Source: Cryptomeria japonica (lineage: Eukaryota > Streptophyta > Pinopsida > Cupressales > Cupressaceae). From it: a stretch of 64,000 nt of DNA. Both the position numbers and the translations under genes were made by a program. Positions 33,531 to 45,369 of this stretch are shown here, one piece after another (the first letter of the stretch is position 1; every line of letters starts with the position of its first letter). The DNA is taken from positions 476,911,657 to 476,975,656 of the forward strand of contig NC_081412.1 of NCBI RefSeq assembly GCF_030272615.1, written 5' to 3'. The notes beneath the pieces were generated by a model. The model saw only the letters and a list, made by a program, of their open reading frames with translations. It did not search any database and was not told the origin of the DNA.

Positions 33531-34897
33531 ATCTCTTACAAAATCAAGAGAATAAACATCGTTACGAATTCCTCGTGGAAGATATCTTGACCTCTACCAT
33601 TCAATCCCAACACATCTACCAAATTTGTCATATATCAGGAACCAATCAATCCTTATACGGTCAAACTTATCAGTACTTAAAAGAGAATATCCTTCTTCTT
33701 GACCTATCCCACTATCAGAAAAGGAATTTTATCCGTCAGTCCTCTTGCTATACTATTATTGTAGATATCCTATATAGGCGAGGTCTAGATGGTACTTTAT
33801 TGAGATGTCTTGAACAAGATGAATCTGAGAAAGTTATTAACGAAGTTCATGCAGGTATTTGTGGCACACACTCAAGTGTCTTAACACTGGCTAAGAAACT
33901 TCTTCGTATGGGTTACTCTTGGCCTACTATGGAGAGAGATTCATTCACATATGCTAGGAAATGTAAACAATGTCAGATCCATGGGAATCTCATTCATGCA
34001 CCAACACAAGACTTATATCCTATGGCAAGATCATGGCCATTTTCTCAATGGGGCCTTGATTTGGTAGGAAAGATAAATCCCTCATCTTCTAATGGGCATA
34101 ATTTTATTCTGACTGCTACTAAATATTTCACTAAATGGATTGAAGCAATACCTCTAACAACAGTGACAGGAAAACAAATATCATCATTCATTTTGAATTA
34201 TATAATTTGTTGCTATGGAGTTCCTATGACCATTATCACTGATAATGGAAGACCATTTAAGAATCAAGATGTGAAGGAGCTATTTGAACAATTTCATATC
34301 CAACATAGATTTTCTACTCCATATTATCCACAGGGAAATGGTCAAGTTGAGACATCAAACAAAACTATTTTGAAATTTTTAAAGAAAACAGTCAATGAAG
34401 CTAGAAAAGACTGGCACATTCAACTGAATCCTGCTCTTTAGGCATATCAAACCAGCATCCGCACCCCAACGGGGGCAACTCCATATTGTTTGGTCTATGG
34501 ATCAAAAGCCATATTACCTATAGAAGTAGAGATACCCTCTCTACAAGTATCTTTGAAAGGTCTTATACCAGAAGAAAAACAACGAGTTTCTCGACTCCAA
34601 GAACTTGAACTAATTCAGAAACGTTGCCAAAATGCAACATATCATTCAACAAAGAATGGGAAGAAGTTATGACTACAAAGTCAAGCCACACATTTTTTAG
34701 ATTGGAGATATAGTTCTAAGGGAGAATCCAAGAAATCAGCAAGACCGAGAAAAGAAGGGAAAATTTGAACCAAATTGGCTAGGACCTTTTGTCATAGTAG
34801 CAACATATGAATTAGGAGCATACAAGTTATCTACCCCTGAAGGTGATTGGTTTGACGAACCTATCAATTCTACTCATCTCAAGAAATTCTATGCTTG
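33515..34897 (+). pseudogene. integrase with GPF-type C-terminal module
   Basis: Zinc-binding HHCC region at about 33845-34000 (HAGICGTHSS, CKQCQIHG). Catalytic core: first Asp in QWGLDLVGKI, second Asp in IITDNGRPFKNQD, Glu in QGNGQVETSN with the expected spacing. TAG at 34439-34441 breaks the frame; it resumes as AYQTSIRTPTGATPYCLVYG to a TGA near 34672. After a frameshift a C-terminal module is read up to about 34897 (IGDIVLRENPRN, FEPNWLGPFVI, LKKFYA), matching the GPY/F module. No chromodomain is visible. It inserts element DNA into the genome in active relatives. Confidence 0.9.
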
Positions 34898-36833
34898 AGA
34901 TATAAAGTCCTGAAGAAATCAGTAAAAATCAGAAAAATAGAAAATCAATAAAAATCATATAAAGTCCTGAAGAAATCAGTAAAAAGCAGAAAAGCAGAAA
35001 ATCCCTAAAAAGCATAAAACAGTTAAAAAAAAAGAAAAAAAAAAGAAAAGAAAAATGCAATAAATTTAGATGGTGAAAACCTAGCAAATAGACGCTATCT
35101 AAAAAGTGAGTTCCTCCATCTACGAGATCTCTTTGTGCACCTATTCACTCCATTCTATCTGCTTCTACCGCATCTATCCACTCCATCATATCTTAGCTTA
35201 TTCATTCCGTCATTTGCATCCATTGCTCTGAACCATTTAGTAGGAAATATGCAACTTACCAACAATTATCAATCTTTGACACACTTTTTGTAGTCACTGG
35301 CTTAGATTTTATTAGAATCAATCATTCTGCATTTGTATCCTGCCATGGTTTCGATCTTGATCAATTCATATATCCATAATAAATTTTTGTTTCCGCTGGG
35401 GGCAAAATCCTAATTCCTTTTGCTAAGGTGATCTTGTGAATCTTTGAAAATCCAAAACATTCAAAAAACTTAGAAAAACCAAAAACACCTAGGGTTTTGA
35501 AACAGACAACGAGTAACAAAGTAACGAAGATCAAGGCATTTCATGACAACTGAATCGTGAAACTAAGAAAATAAAGAATTGACAAGCAAGTAATTAAGTA
35601 TTATCCAAGATCATTCATCAAGATGATTATATCAGTTAATGACCATGAGAACATGTGAATGACATACAAAGATTCAGTGTTTATATCTTGATTTTATTGT
35701 TAATGATGTACTCTATGCGACTCAAGGATGTCCATGACTAGAGAAGCTATATCGAGGCATGATTATTTTCTTTGATTGATGTCTGTGGTTTATCTCTTAT
35801 TAAGGTATGTACTTGTCTAAGGACATGATCGAAAAAAGATCAAGGAGGACGTTTCGAGTCATGCATGAAAGGAGATAATCCTTGTCTGTTCTGCAAGCAA
35901 TACTCAGGTCAACTTGATTCATTATATCAAGTTGCTTATATTAACTTGATATATCAAAATCCATGTAAGAAATACTCAGGTCATCTTGGATCATTATGTC
36001 AAGTTGCTTGTATTTTGTTACAACATTTTAAAGCTCAATGATGAAATCAAGCACTATTACAAGATAACATATGAAGGATTGCAGTATCATTTTTGGTTAG
36101 ATCATTTTAGATTAGATCATTATTCATCTGCATTATAAGAATTCATTATCAGTTACATTATAAGCATCTCATTTCATTCAGAAATCAACGGTCAATGAAT
36201 AAAAATTGAGTATACTTGGACAAACAAAAACAATTTGCATTTGATCATTATAGGTGCATTCATTTTTCGAATCATTTTAAATCATTGTATTAGTTTGTAT
36301 TCAATTAAGTGCATTTCATTAATCATATAGTAACCATCATTATTATTTGCATTAAGATCATTCTCATTTTAGTTCCATTTTAAGCTCATTTAGTTGCATC
36401 TTTGCACTTAGATTCATTCATCATTATTTGCATATAAAATAAAACATTTGCATTTTCACATCATTTTCATTTACATCCATGTGCATCAATAACATATTGC
36501 ATAATCATTTATGTGCATTCCCATATAGATCATTGCATTTGCATCATTTAAGTTAGTAATCATTTTCACTTGCATCCAAGGTCATCAAAATCAAAAAATA
36601 AAAAACATTTATCATTGCATCATCATATAGAATAACATGCATATGAAACATCATCATACAAGAAAAAGAAGATCATAACATCATTCATTTAATCACTACA
36701 TCCATATAATCATAATAAAGATCATCATCATATAGAGTCCATGTTTGCATATAGTTCATCATAAAATATAAAAGTCCAAGTATACAATGATATCAAATCA
36801 AAAGTACAAATGCCCCATCAATACAAAGTCAAG
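34898..36833. other. non-coding spacer between integrase and the antisense PMD gene
   Basis: AT-rich. It has a short tandem duplication at 34905-35020 (TAAAGTCCTGAAGAAATCAG twice), a near-duplicate at 35885-36010 (ATACTCAGGTCAWCTTG), and a low-complexity stretch rich in CATTTGCATCATT words at 36070-36790. No ORF of note on either strand. Confidence 0.6.
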
Positions 36834-38958
36834 TCACGACTGTCCTGTACCACTACCACCTGACTCTGTCCGTCTCTGTGGCTGTGGACGAGAAGATACT
36901 CCAGAAGCCTGTCTCCCACGATCACCACTCCTCTGAGGAGGCCTCATGACTCCACCACTGCTAGTATCCATCAACACGGTGGTATGATAACTTCCTACTC
37001 TCTGGCTCTCTGTGACTAAATCCTCATATAGTCATCGTCAATGAGAAGTCTCCTTCCCGACCTGAACTAGTGATCTAACAGTATCAGCTGAGAGAGTGTC
37101 TGGTCCAACCTGCTGAATATGATCAAGAAGGCCTTGAGTATCCCGCTGTCTTCTAACAGCTATGTCTCTCTTTGTCCTGAGTATTTGTACCTATGCTATA
37201 AGCTGATCAATCTGTGCTATGAGACTATCAATGGTCTCCTGCTCTGGCACATCGTACTTTGGTGCATCCTGCTCTGGTAAATTCTATTGTGGCACATGAA
37301 CATCAATCCCCTCATCTCCACCTCCCTGTCCACTTGCTGGAATCTCAATCCGAGTAGCTCTCAGAACCCGCTGTCTAATAAGTGGAACATGATCCTCTGG
37401 ATCCTCATCCTCTCCACTATGCGCTGCAATAACCTTAGGGTCTGGCTGAATCTGACCAAAATCAATGCCTCTCCCGCAACCCCCATCCAATCTAGTCATC
37501 TTGCCTCCTCCTATCAATGGCAACCCTCTCAGTGATCTCATCCCTGTCCTGCAAGTATCCCTCCCAATCTGTCCAACATCTCTCCCATCCATAGGAAGTG
37601 GTCTCCCAATCCCGCCAACTGGTCCAAATGGTCCTCCACAGACTCTCAATCAACCTCCTCTCCATCCGGGTCTCCTACCACCACCACCTCCATCCCCACC
37701 CTCATCTCCACCTCCCTCGCCCTCCTGAGCAACTCTCAGCTCTCATCTCCATCTCTGTCTCCTAAAAACCAGATCATCTGAATCGTCATCCTCAACTCCT
37801 GAGCTGGGAGGAGGATCTGTTGGATCAGTAATACGAGGAAATGGATGTGCTAATATGTACTGAATATAATCTGCAGTAACCCCAGGATCAAGAATGTGCA
37901 ATCTCATATCATAAGCCACCCTATGAGTAGCAAGAAACTCTGCGTGAGCAATCTCAAATGACAAAGAAGGTCCCCAATATCGCCCATCTCTGTACCGTCA
38001 TGCATATATCGTAACACCAATAGGCATAGGCTGAATGATACTGAACTGTCTAAGAATGTGACTCATCAATTGTCTCTCAACAATGTATGGAGTCCGACCA
38101 ATAAGACATCTACTCTGCATAATAAATGGTAATGTGTATGTATCATCCATCCATGGCTCACAACCAACATATGGTCTCCAAATAACACTATCCAATGAAT
38201 CAAGAAACCAACGCCAATACTCCATCTTACCCATCTTATGCTGAGTAAGGATACCTGCATACAGATAAACATATGGTTGTCTCTCTCCACGAACTCTATG
38301 ATGGATAGGCTGAGTGATAGCAATGTGCTCCCAGCACTAGATCTGCAAAAGTGTACATCCTGTCGATAGACTAGCACTCTCATCATAAACAACCTGATGA
38401 AGATCATGATATAAATGAGAAAGCATACAAACACCCCATGCATATCAAGTTTGATGTTGCATCATGCTCTGAAGAATCTCACCCCAACCAACAAAAAAAC
38501 CTCGAGATCTCCTATATGGACAAATAAATCCCCCAATCAAACCTACAAGAATCATAGGGAGAGTCTCGTAATACATAATCATATCCTCCCATCAGATCTC
38601 TCCTCTCAGGATTCTCTCATCGTCAAATACGGCTCTACAAGCCTCTGTCCCTACATGATCCTGAAAATCATATTGAACTAGCTCACTAGTCACTGGGATA
38701 TGAAGAATCCTATACACATCATCAAGGGTAACACTAATCTCACTCGTGGGTAGATGGAAAGTGTTATGCTCGCTATGCCATCTCTCGGCTAACGCTGTCA
38801 ACAAACCCCTACTATGGGTAATATCAAACATGTATAACAGATGGCGTAATCCGCAGGCATCTATATGTCTCACCTCTACCTATGTAAGCTTTGGCACTAA
38901 GTGTCGCATCACCAGGAATTTCTCCCAACATTGGAGAACATCAAGTTTCTCCTGTTTA
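36834..38958 (-). pseudogene. plant mobile domain (PMD, MAIN-like) protein, antisense inside the Tat-like element
   Basis: One minus-strand frame carries the whole protein with about nine in-frame stops and no clear frameshift. Blocks in order: KLDVLQCWEKFLVMRHLV, YMFDITHSRGLLTALAERW, FHLPTSEISVTLDDVYRIL, PVTSELVQYDF, FVGWGEILQSMM, LLQI-stop-CWEHI (TGG to TAG at 38339-38337), WRWFLDSLDSVIWRPY, PYIVERQLMSHILRQF. These match the PMD pattern (TLDDVxxhhxhP; hQhWhxEHh; hERQhxxQFxxhQ). The C-terminal part is acidic, then Gly/Pro/Arg/Gln-rich (37740-36834). The start is unclear: a TGA lies just upstream of the Ser-Asn-Ser block, and the first ATG is near 38910. PMD proteins of the MAIN/MAIL type act in the nucleus in gene expression and transposon silencing; transposon-borne copies are known. 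Here it would be transcribed against gag-pol. Confidence 0.85.
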
Positions 38959-39059
38959 TAAAGAGAATTCGATCAATCATCACTTAGCTATCTATCAAAT
39001 CCAAGAGATCGCTAATCTATCATATCAATCTTTTCAAAATGAAGCAAATCAGGCTATCA

Positions 39060-39290
39060 AGTCATTTTAAACCTATCAATCATGGTTTTCTATCAATCAA
39101 ACTCTGCTATTCTCTTCATTAGAAACTAAATCAGTTTCTTAGAGCTACTCTAGCCAATCATATCAAATCATTTTAAACCTATCAATCATGGTTTTCTATC
39201 AATCATTGAGTTCAATCAAAACTTTGCTATGCTCTTCATCAGAAACTAAATCGGTTTCTTGGAGCTAATCTATCCAAACAAATCAAATCG
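39060..39290. repeat. tandem duplication, unit about 115-120 bp
   Basis: Two copies of a unit with TTTTAAACCTATCAATCATGG, then CTCTTCATYAGAAACTAAAT, then CGGTTTCTTGGAGCTA or its variant. Confidence 0.8.
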
Positions 39291-39414
39291 ACCTATCAAA
39301 CAACATCAATCAATCGATCAAGTACCTATTCATCATAATCACGCATCAGACACGCCTACATCTAATCAATAAAGTGATTTTTGGCTATGCAATCTATCAA
39401 CAACATTCATCTAA

Positions 39415-39690
39415 AGCATATGTGCTAACCTTTTTAACAAAAGCGCTATCCTATTGAATGCAAGTGCTAAACAAAGCATATGTGCTAACTGTTTTGACAA
39501 AAGCGTTAACCCTAAGAACATACGCGCAACACAAAGCAAAAGCGCTAACTTTAGCTGCAAAAGCGCAAACACACAATGCAGAAGCGCTATCGTGAGAAAA
39601 TGCGCTAACATTCCTAACTTAGCACTACCAAAATGAGCACATGCGCTAACATTGGCAAATGCATTAAACCTAAATGCAAAAGTGCTAACT
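39415..39690 (-). repeat. inverted copy of the 21-bp array, upstream of the PMD gene
   Basis: About thirteen degenerate units. On the minus strand they read GTTAGCGCTTTTGCAGCTAAAG and variants, matching the leader array at 25240-25625 (GTTAGCGCTTTTGTCCTATAG) in motif and period but in opposite orientation. Confidence 0.85.
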
Positions 39691-40193
39691 AAATACCGAA
39701 AATCGCAAAAAAAAAAAAATCCAAAAATCCAAAAATGCGCAAAAAACATGAAAAATTGCACGACAAGTTGAAAACAAAGTTTGGGATAAGATACATACTG
39801 GAAACCCATACTTAGGAGGTCGTTGATATCGTCGAACGTGCTCAAATCGATGGTTCTCCAAAGGAATCACCATTTCGCCACCTTACTAAGACAATTTTCT
39901 TCACAAGCTGATAAAGATGAAAATGAAATTAAAATTAACCTTGGTTAATTTTATATTTACTTTTTGAAAGAGTAATTAATGCTTTTCAATGGGGCAATTT
40001 AATTTGTTTTTTACAAATGAATTTAATCGACATAACTTTTTCAATTATCATTAGATCAATCGTTCAAACCAAATTTTACAACAATTTCACGATGAATCTC
40101 GCGAGGGGGCACACAATCAAATTTTTTATCTCCATCAGGGGCATTATCGAGACTTGATTTAATCTTTGAAACAATGTTGTCTTGACATTATTT

Positions 40194-40208
40194 CAAAGAG
40201 GGGCAAAA
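40194..40208 (+). other. polypurine tract before the 3' LTR
   Basis: CAAAGAGGGGCAAAA directly precedes TGTATACAC. It has one pyrimidine in the purine run. Confidence 0.7.
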
Positions 40209-41398
40209 TGTATACACATAAAAATGGCTATGAGCGATTAAATAAATATAGCTATGAGCGATTAAATAAATATTTTATATTTATTTAATATTAATTCTTC
40301 TATTAAATAGTTAATTTGAAAAGATTAATTTATTTAATTCATTTCGTATTTTTCTATTAATTAATTTAATTGAAATATTTTATTAATTAATTCATCTATC
40401 CTATTCCTCTAATTAATTAAATATCTAATATTTAATTATTCTTCTGATCAATTAATTAAATATCTAATATTTAATTATCTCCTTCAATCATTTGAATATC
40501 TAATATTTAATGATTATTCTTATATCCTATAGTCTCAAATATTAAATAATTTCTAAATTATTTAATCCCTTTTCCAACTCACCTTCCATCTCCACTTCAT
40601 CTTCCCTTTGCCAACTCATCCATCATGTGGCTAAGGAAATTAATATTTCTTAAATATTAATTCATCATTTATCTCCAACCTCCAAATTTAATGAAATATT
40701 GTGTACGTACACATATTTCATAACTTTCTACTATATTCTCTCCAACATCCCTACATCTTAGGAAGGACTTGAGTCCACTTGTCCTCTCATGCCTAAATTT
40801 TCTCCAACCATCCCTAGATTCCCTCAGTCAGCAACCCAGTCAAGGTGAGATGAGTGACACTTGTCTTCTCCTTCCCCCTTTCTATCAACCTTCACCTTTG
40901 CTCACAACCATCCAAATCTACAGATCTTATCATGACTGTTGATCTGGGCCACATCATCTTATCCTCTCAAAGTCTATAAAATCAAGAGTTTTAGTTGAGA
41001 GAGAGTTAAACTTCAAGTGAATTTGCAAGCTAATCATTTGAAAAACTTATGCATCCATGAGTTTTAATCTTGAAGCAAATAGTAATTATCATTTCTCATT
41101 TTAGCATAATCATTTAGCATTGCATATCATAGCATTAGTGAACTATCAGTTATCAGTCCATTCTTCATATGCCATCTTGGAAGCTATCAGTGCTTGTCTG
41201 AGAGCACACCAACCAGGAACAGTGGAGTTAGGACACAATGAGATATAAACCATGAAAGTAAAAATAATGTTTTATTTTAATATGTATTTCATGTAGTTTC
41301 ATTGGTTGAATTTGGATTTCCTATAGCAATTTCCTTTGTATTTTGTAAAACTAACTTGTTGCAGGTAGTATTCTGATGATGAAATTCAAGTCGACACA
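40209..41398 (+). repeat. 3' LTR of the Tat-like element (1190 bp)
   Basis: Matches the 5' LTR over its length apart from scattered substitutions and two additional segments that look like local duplications of AT-rich words (GCTATGAGCGATTAAATAAAT appears twice near 40229-40265). TATA box at 40975-40981. Confidence 0.93.
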
Positions 41399-41403
41399 GT
41401 AAA

Positions 41404-41870
41404 AATCTTAAATTTGTTAACTAAGTTTCTAAATTCATATTCAAAAATCTTGTTTATGATTGAAATAGAAACTATTATAAAAACTCATATTCAAATATTT
41501 TAAAAATTAGAAACAATTATATCCTATCATTTCAATTAAATGACAAGTTTCTAAATTGATAATTAAGACAATCTTATTAAATATATTTAAAAAATAATTT
41601 GACTAAATTTCTAAATTCATATATGAAAATAAATACTATTCTAAAAATTCATATTAAAATATTATAAAATTAGAAACAATTATATCCTACCATCTCAAAA
41701 TATTCTAAATAAATTTTTTATTTTTATAATACATTTTAACACACACACACACACCGTAATATATATATATATTACGGTTTATTAATAATATACAGTTTTG
41801 GAAAATAATAGCTTGTTAATGCATAAGTCTGTCATATATTGTCTAAAAATTAAAAAAAACAATCATATAG
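41404..41870. other. AT-rich spacer with a (CA)n tract and palindrome
   Basis: Repeated TTTCTAAATTCATAT and AGAAACAATTATATCCTA words (two loose copies about 190 bp apart), a CA microsatellite at 41739-41753 and a perfect 26-bp palindrome at 41753-41778. No gene. Confidence 0.6.
41753..41778. repeat. perfect 26-bp palindrome with a TA core
   Basis: ACCGTAAT, then a (AT)5 core, then ATTACGGT. The two arms are exact reverse complements, and the palindrome sits directly after a (CA)n run. Confidence 0.9.
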
Positions 41871-42880
41871 ATTGTCAAATTCCAAGTCTGTACCACACTA
41901 AAAATTAGTGACATAATGAATAAATTGTGGAGGTGGGTGGTTAAGTTGACAATGAAAGGCATGAAAACAAGGATAGAGATGATTATTAAAAAACATAAAT
42001 ATTAAAAATAGAAATGAAATTAAAGATGTTTATTAGCTTTGATTTGTTTAAGTGGCTCATCTAAAATCTCACTAAAAGATACACCCTACTAGAGAAATTA
42101 TCATACCAACCACCTAAACATGTCAAAACTTAGAATATGTTGTTAACTCTGAACTATTTATTAATACCTTCCAAATATAATAACTATGCCATGCAATTAA
42201 AATGAAAGAAAGAGGAATTATATATGGACACATATTGTGTTTCCCGGTTTGTGCTTTTTAGCAGTTATCTGACATTGGATATGTTGGGATTTAGATGTAT
42301 TATGTGATTCCCATACAAAGAATTTTATTTAAATTTGCCTTAGATTTTTGAAATTCATTTATTCCTCTCAAAAGAAGCTTGGGGAAGTGTAATGCAACAT
42401 TTATAGAGATTCACAAAACCAGCTGTTAATAACATGCCTGATACATGCAAGAATGAACATTGTTTATTATTGCAAATATTGTTTAGTTAACAATTAGATA
42501 GTTATAGATAGTTTAGATAGGAGTCAGTTTAGTTTTAGTTTTGATTTCCTCTTTAAATGCACATTTTCTTCCTTTAATACATCGACATTGGAGAGATGTT
42601 TGCATTGTACTGCTGATCATCATTGTATTATATGGCCATTCATAAAAATCATTAGGAAAACTTGTATTTTTGAAGGGGAAGTAAAAAATTTAGATCTTAT
42701 GGGAGGAAGGGTATGTACATCTCATATTATAAATATAATTAGATGCCTCTTTCATTCTGGAAGTACGAAATAGAGTCATATATTATACACCATCTGTAAA
42801 CTAAAAATAGATTATCTGATTTCATGAACTATAAAAGAATTCCATTCCATTCCAATCAAGATATAGAGAACACTATGTGA
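41871..42880 (-). repeat. ~3-kb repeat unit, copy B (5'-coordinate part only)
   Basis: Matches the beginning of copy D (AATTGTCAAATTCCAAGTCTG at 41867 and 45379). It stops at AACACTATGTGACC, where it joins copy C at a point equivalent to about 21475 in copy A. The microhomology TATGTGA at the joint suggests unequal recombination. Confidence 0.8.
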
Positions 42881-45340
42881 CCCAATTTGGTATGTTGAGA
42901 TCTAGACGTATTCTATGATTTGTACAAAGAACCTTCTTTAAATTTGCCTAAGATTTTTGGAATTTATTTATTCCTCTCAAGAGCAGCTTGTGAAAGTGTC
43001 ATGCAATATTTATAGAGATCCACAAAACCAGTTGTTAATGTGCCTAACACATGAAAGAATAATGAACATTATTTATTTTCGCAAATATTGTTTAATTAAC
43101 AAGTAGATAGTTATAGACAGTTTAGATAGGAGTTAGTTTTGTTTTAGTTTTGATTTCTTTTTTAAATGTACACTTCTTCTAATACATTGATAATGGAGAA
43201 ACGCTTGTATTGTTTTGTTAATCGTCATTGTATTATATTGTTACTCATAAAAGTCATTAGGAGAACTATTATTGAAAAAAAGGTAAAAAATCCAAATCTT
43301 ATAAGCAAAATGGTACGTATGCCTCATATTATAAGCATAATTAGATGCCTCATATTATAAGCATAATTAGATGCCTCTTTCATTTTGAGAATACGAAATA
43401 GACTCATATGTTATGCACTATCTACAAAATAAAAATTGATTATTTGATTTCATGAACTATAACAGAATACCATTTCTTTCCACAAGGTACAGACAACACT
43501 AACTCATTTAAACAGATTGTTGTGTGTAGTGTTGTTTTCATCAATATTTTCAATGGCATGTGAAGTAGATGAAGTGTCATATCTTTTGGCCAATGGTCGT
43601 CTTTTGTTTTCCTGTGTGGTGACATCTCTGTTGAGATCTATTGAGTTGCCACTAATCTTGTCTGTACAGAAGACTAAGTGAATTAAAGAGTAGGAAGCAG
43701 GGGACAATTCTTTTAAAACGGTTCTGTAATTTGCTAGATATATGTTCTGGCTGGAACGATCTACAGGACATATGCATGTACGGATTGTTTTGCATGTAGA
43801 TGTGAAAATGGAAGCCATAAGTGATAGATGCAGATGCTTGTTACACAGTACACACCATTCTTATTAACAGATAGACATATTAAGAAGTGTTTATGTACGC
43901 AGTAAGGCATCAAAAGTTTAAAACTTGTGGACGTTAGTTTTCTTAAAACCATGTCATCCAGTCCATCCATATGTTCAAGGAATTTGGAGTTATTTTTCAC
44001 TTTTGGAGACTTCTTACTTATCATATTGTTCAAAACCTGTCATTCTAATGGGTGCAATTTGGATTAAATTATACACCCTAATTTCTATGTGGAGATATCA
44101 GTAATGATTTTCATGTTGCTTCTGATGGATATAATCTGAGTGTTCGAAGAGGAGATTGTAGGACCAACAAGAGGATTGAGGATCATTTTGGTTCAAAGAT
44201 TGATAACACTGTTCGAGAGGCATCAGATCCTGTTTTAGATCAAGTTTTTTTTTTTTTTTACTTGTGGATAGTGCGTCTGTAAGCAGACAGCTTAAATCAT
44301 ACATATTAAGTTTTGATTTCTAGACTTGAAAGTGTTAAACGTTCAGAGTTGACTGACATTCTCTAAAATTAATATGTTGCTCAGTGTATATGATTTAAGA
44401 CTGACCGTTTATAAGAAATAGATCTGTATGCTTATGAATAGCTTGTTTGTCCCTATACATAGTTTGAGTGATGTGCTTGTGAATATTATGGTGTGTCCCT
44501 ATTCACAATTTTTTGAGCTTATTATTGTTTACAATAAATGCGTCTCTAATGAACAACTTGTGATGATAGCTAGTGTATGTCTCTATCCATGGTGGTTCAT
44601 TGTTGTCGATAACAGATGTGTTCCAGCTATTAGATACCTTTGATTACTTGATGGTGTATTTGTGGATATCATGTGTGTCAATGCACATGAAAGTACTTGG
44701 TAAATTGTGTGTATGTCTTAATTCACTGGATGCTTAGTTGAGGGGTTGTGTTTGTCCTAAGAACATTCAAATATTTCTATCTATTTGTAGAAATGTAATG
44801 ATGAGTATTTGTCTTTATAATTTTATATATCACAAATTTGTTAAATTAATGAAAATTAAAATTGTTAGTAAATTATATAGACTTTAAGATTGATTTGTCT
44901 GATCATGCTATAATTCTGGTATGGTGAACTTTTTTTTGGCATGTATCTAAAGTAAATGCATTACCATTATGATGATTCTTCTGGTATGGTGACATTTCCT
45001 GCCATTTCGAACAAAGGATTTCACCTGTGCCTTACATCTGCGAGTGCTTCCTGACATGGTCCACTGCTCAGCAATTTCCAGCAATTATGAGTTTGCCTTC
45101 TAGTGAATGGCAGGCACCCATATTTGTGTTTATTGTTTGCTTACACCACAAAAGGCAAGATGTTAATACAAATATTGCAGCATACAAATTAACCCTTTTG
45201 CAGTGATACTGCATCAACATGTAAAACTATGCAGAATCAGGGAAAACTAGTAACAGATTGCAAATTTAAGCCAATGCAAAAAAATATCTTTTTTTTTATT
45301 GTAGACCGAAATCCAATTCCCTTTGCAAGTAGTTGCAGTA
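42881..45340 (-). repeat. ~3-kb repeat unit, copy C (start missing)
   Basis: Colinear with copy A from about 21477. It contains a 27-bp direct duplication at 43324-43376 (CATATTATAAGCATAATTAG twice). Its tail 45110-45340 recurs at 47990-48250 in copy D and is missing from copy A. Confidence 0.85.
43504..44260 (-). pseudogene. gene-like open blocks in copy C, unknown protein
   Basis: Three minus-strand blocks are conserved among copies A, C and D. Reading on the minus strand: (i) about 44260-44105, MPLEQCYQSLN..NDPQSSCWSYN..FEH; (ii) about 44040-43890, preceded by AATGACAG as a possible acceptor, NNSKFLEHMDGLDDMVLRK and TSTSFKLLMPYC followed by a GTAC possible donor; (iii) about 43700-43504, preceded by a pyrimidine-rich CTTCTGTACAG acceptor-like site, GNSIDLNRDVTTQENKR and TSSTSHAIENIDENN, ending in TGA. 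The stretch before (iii), ANYRTVLKELSPASYSLI, is also open. The composition is protein-like and hydrophilic, but no domain is recognised. Either old exons of a tandemly duplicated host gene or a gene fragment inside a repeat. Confidence 0.4.
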
Positions 45341-45369
45341 GAGTTGAAAATTCTGAAGGAATGGCAAAA

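Larger units (their letters stand above)
38959..40208. other. upstream region of the antisense PMD gene, up to the 3' LTR
   Basis: No gene. It holds the tandem duplication (39060-39290), the inverted 21-bp array (39415-39690), an A-run near 39708, and the polypurine tract. Confidence 0.6.
24048..41398 (+). mobile_element. complete 17.35-kb Tat-like Ty3/gypsy element with antisense PMD gene
   Basis: LTRs at 24048-25171 and 40209-41398 (TG...CA) are flanked by a perfect TSD GTAAA (24043-24047 and 41399-41403). A TGGCGCC-type primer site follows the 5' LTR and a purine-rich tract precedes the 3' LTR. Order: 21-bp array and leader, gag, protease, G-patch, RT, RNase H, second (archaeal-type) RNase H, integrase, AT-rich spacer, antisense PMD gene, inverted 21-bp array, 3' LTR. 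The second RNase H is the signature of the Tat lineage. All ORFs carry stops or frameshifts. The 3' LTR has two extra segments (about 24 bp near 40232-40256 and about 55 bp near 40395-40450) relative to the 5' LTR. Confidence 0.93.

Noticed and set aside
37287-37728. Pro-rich plus-strand ORFs
   Set aside because: They are shadows of the Gly/Arg-rich C-terminus of the antisense PMD gene.
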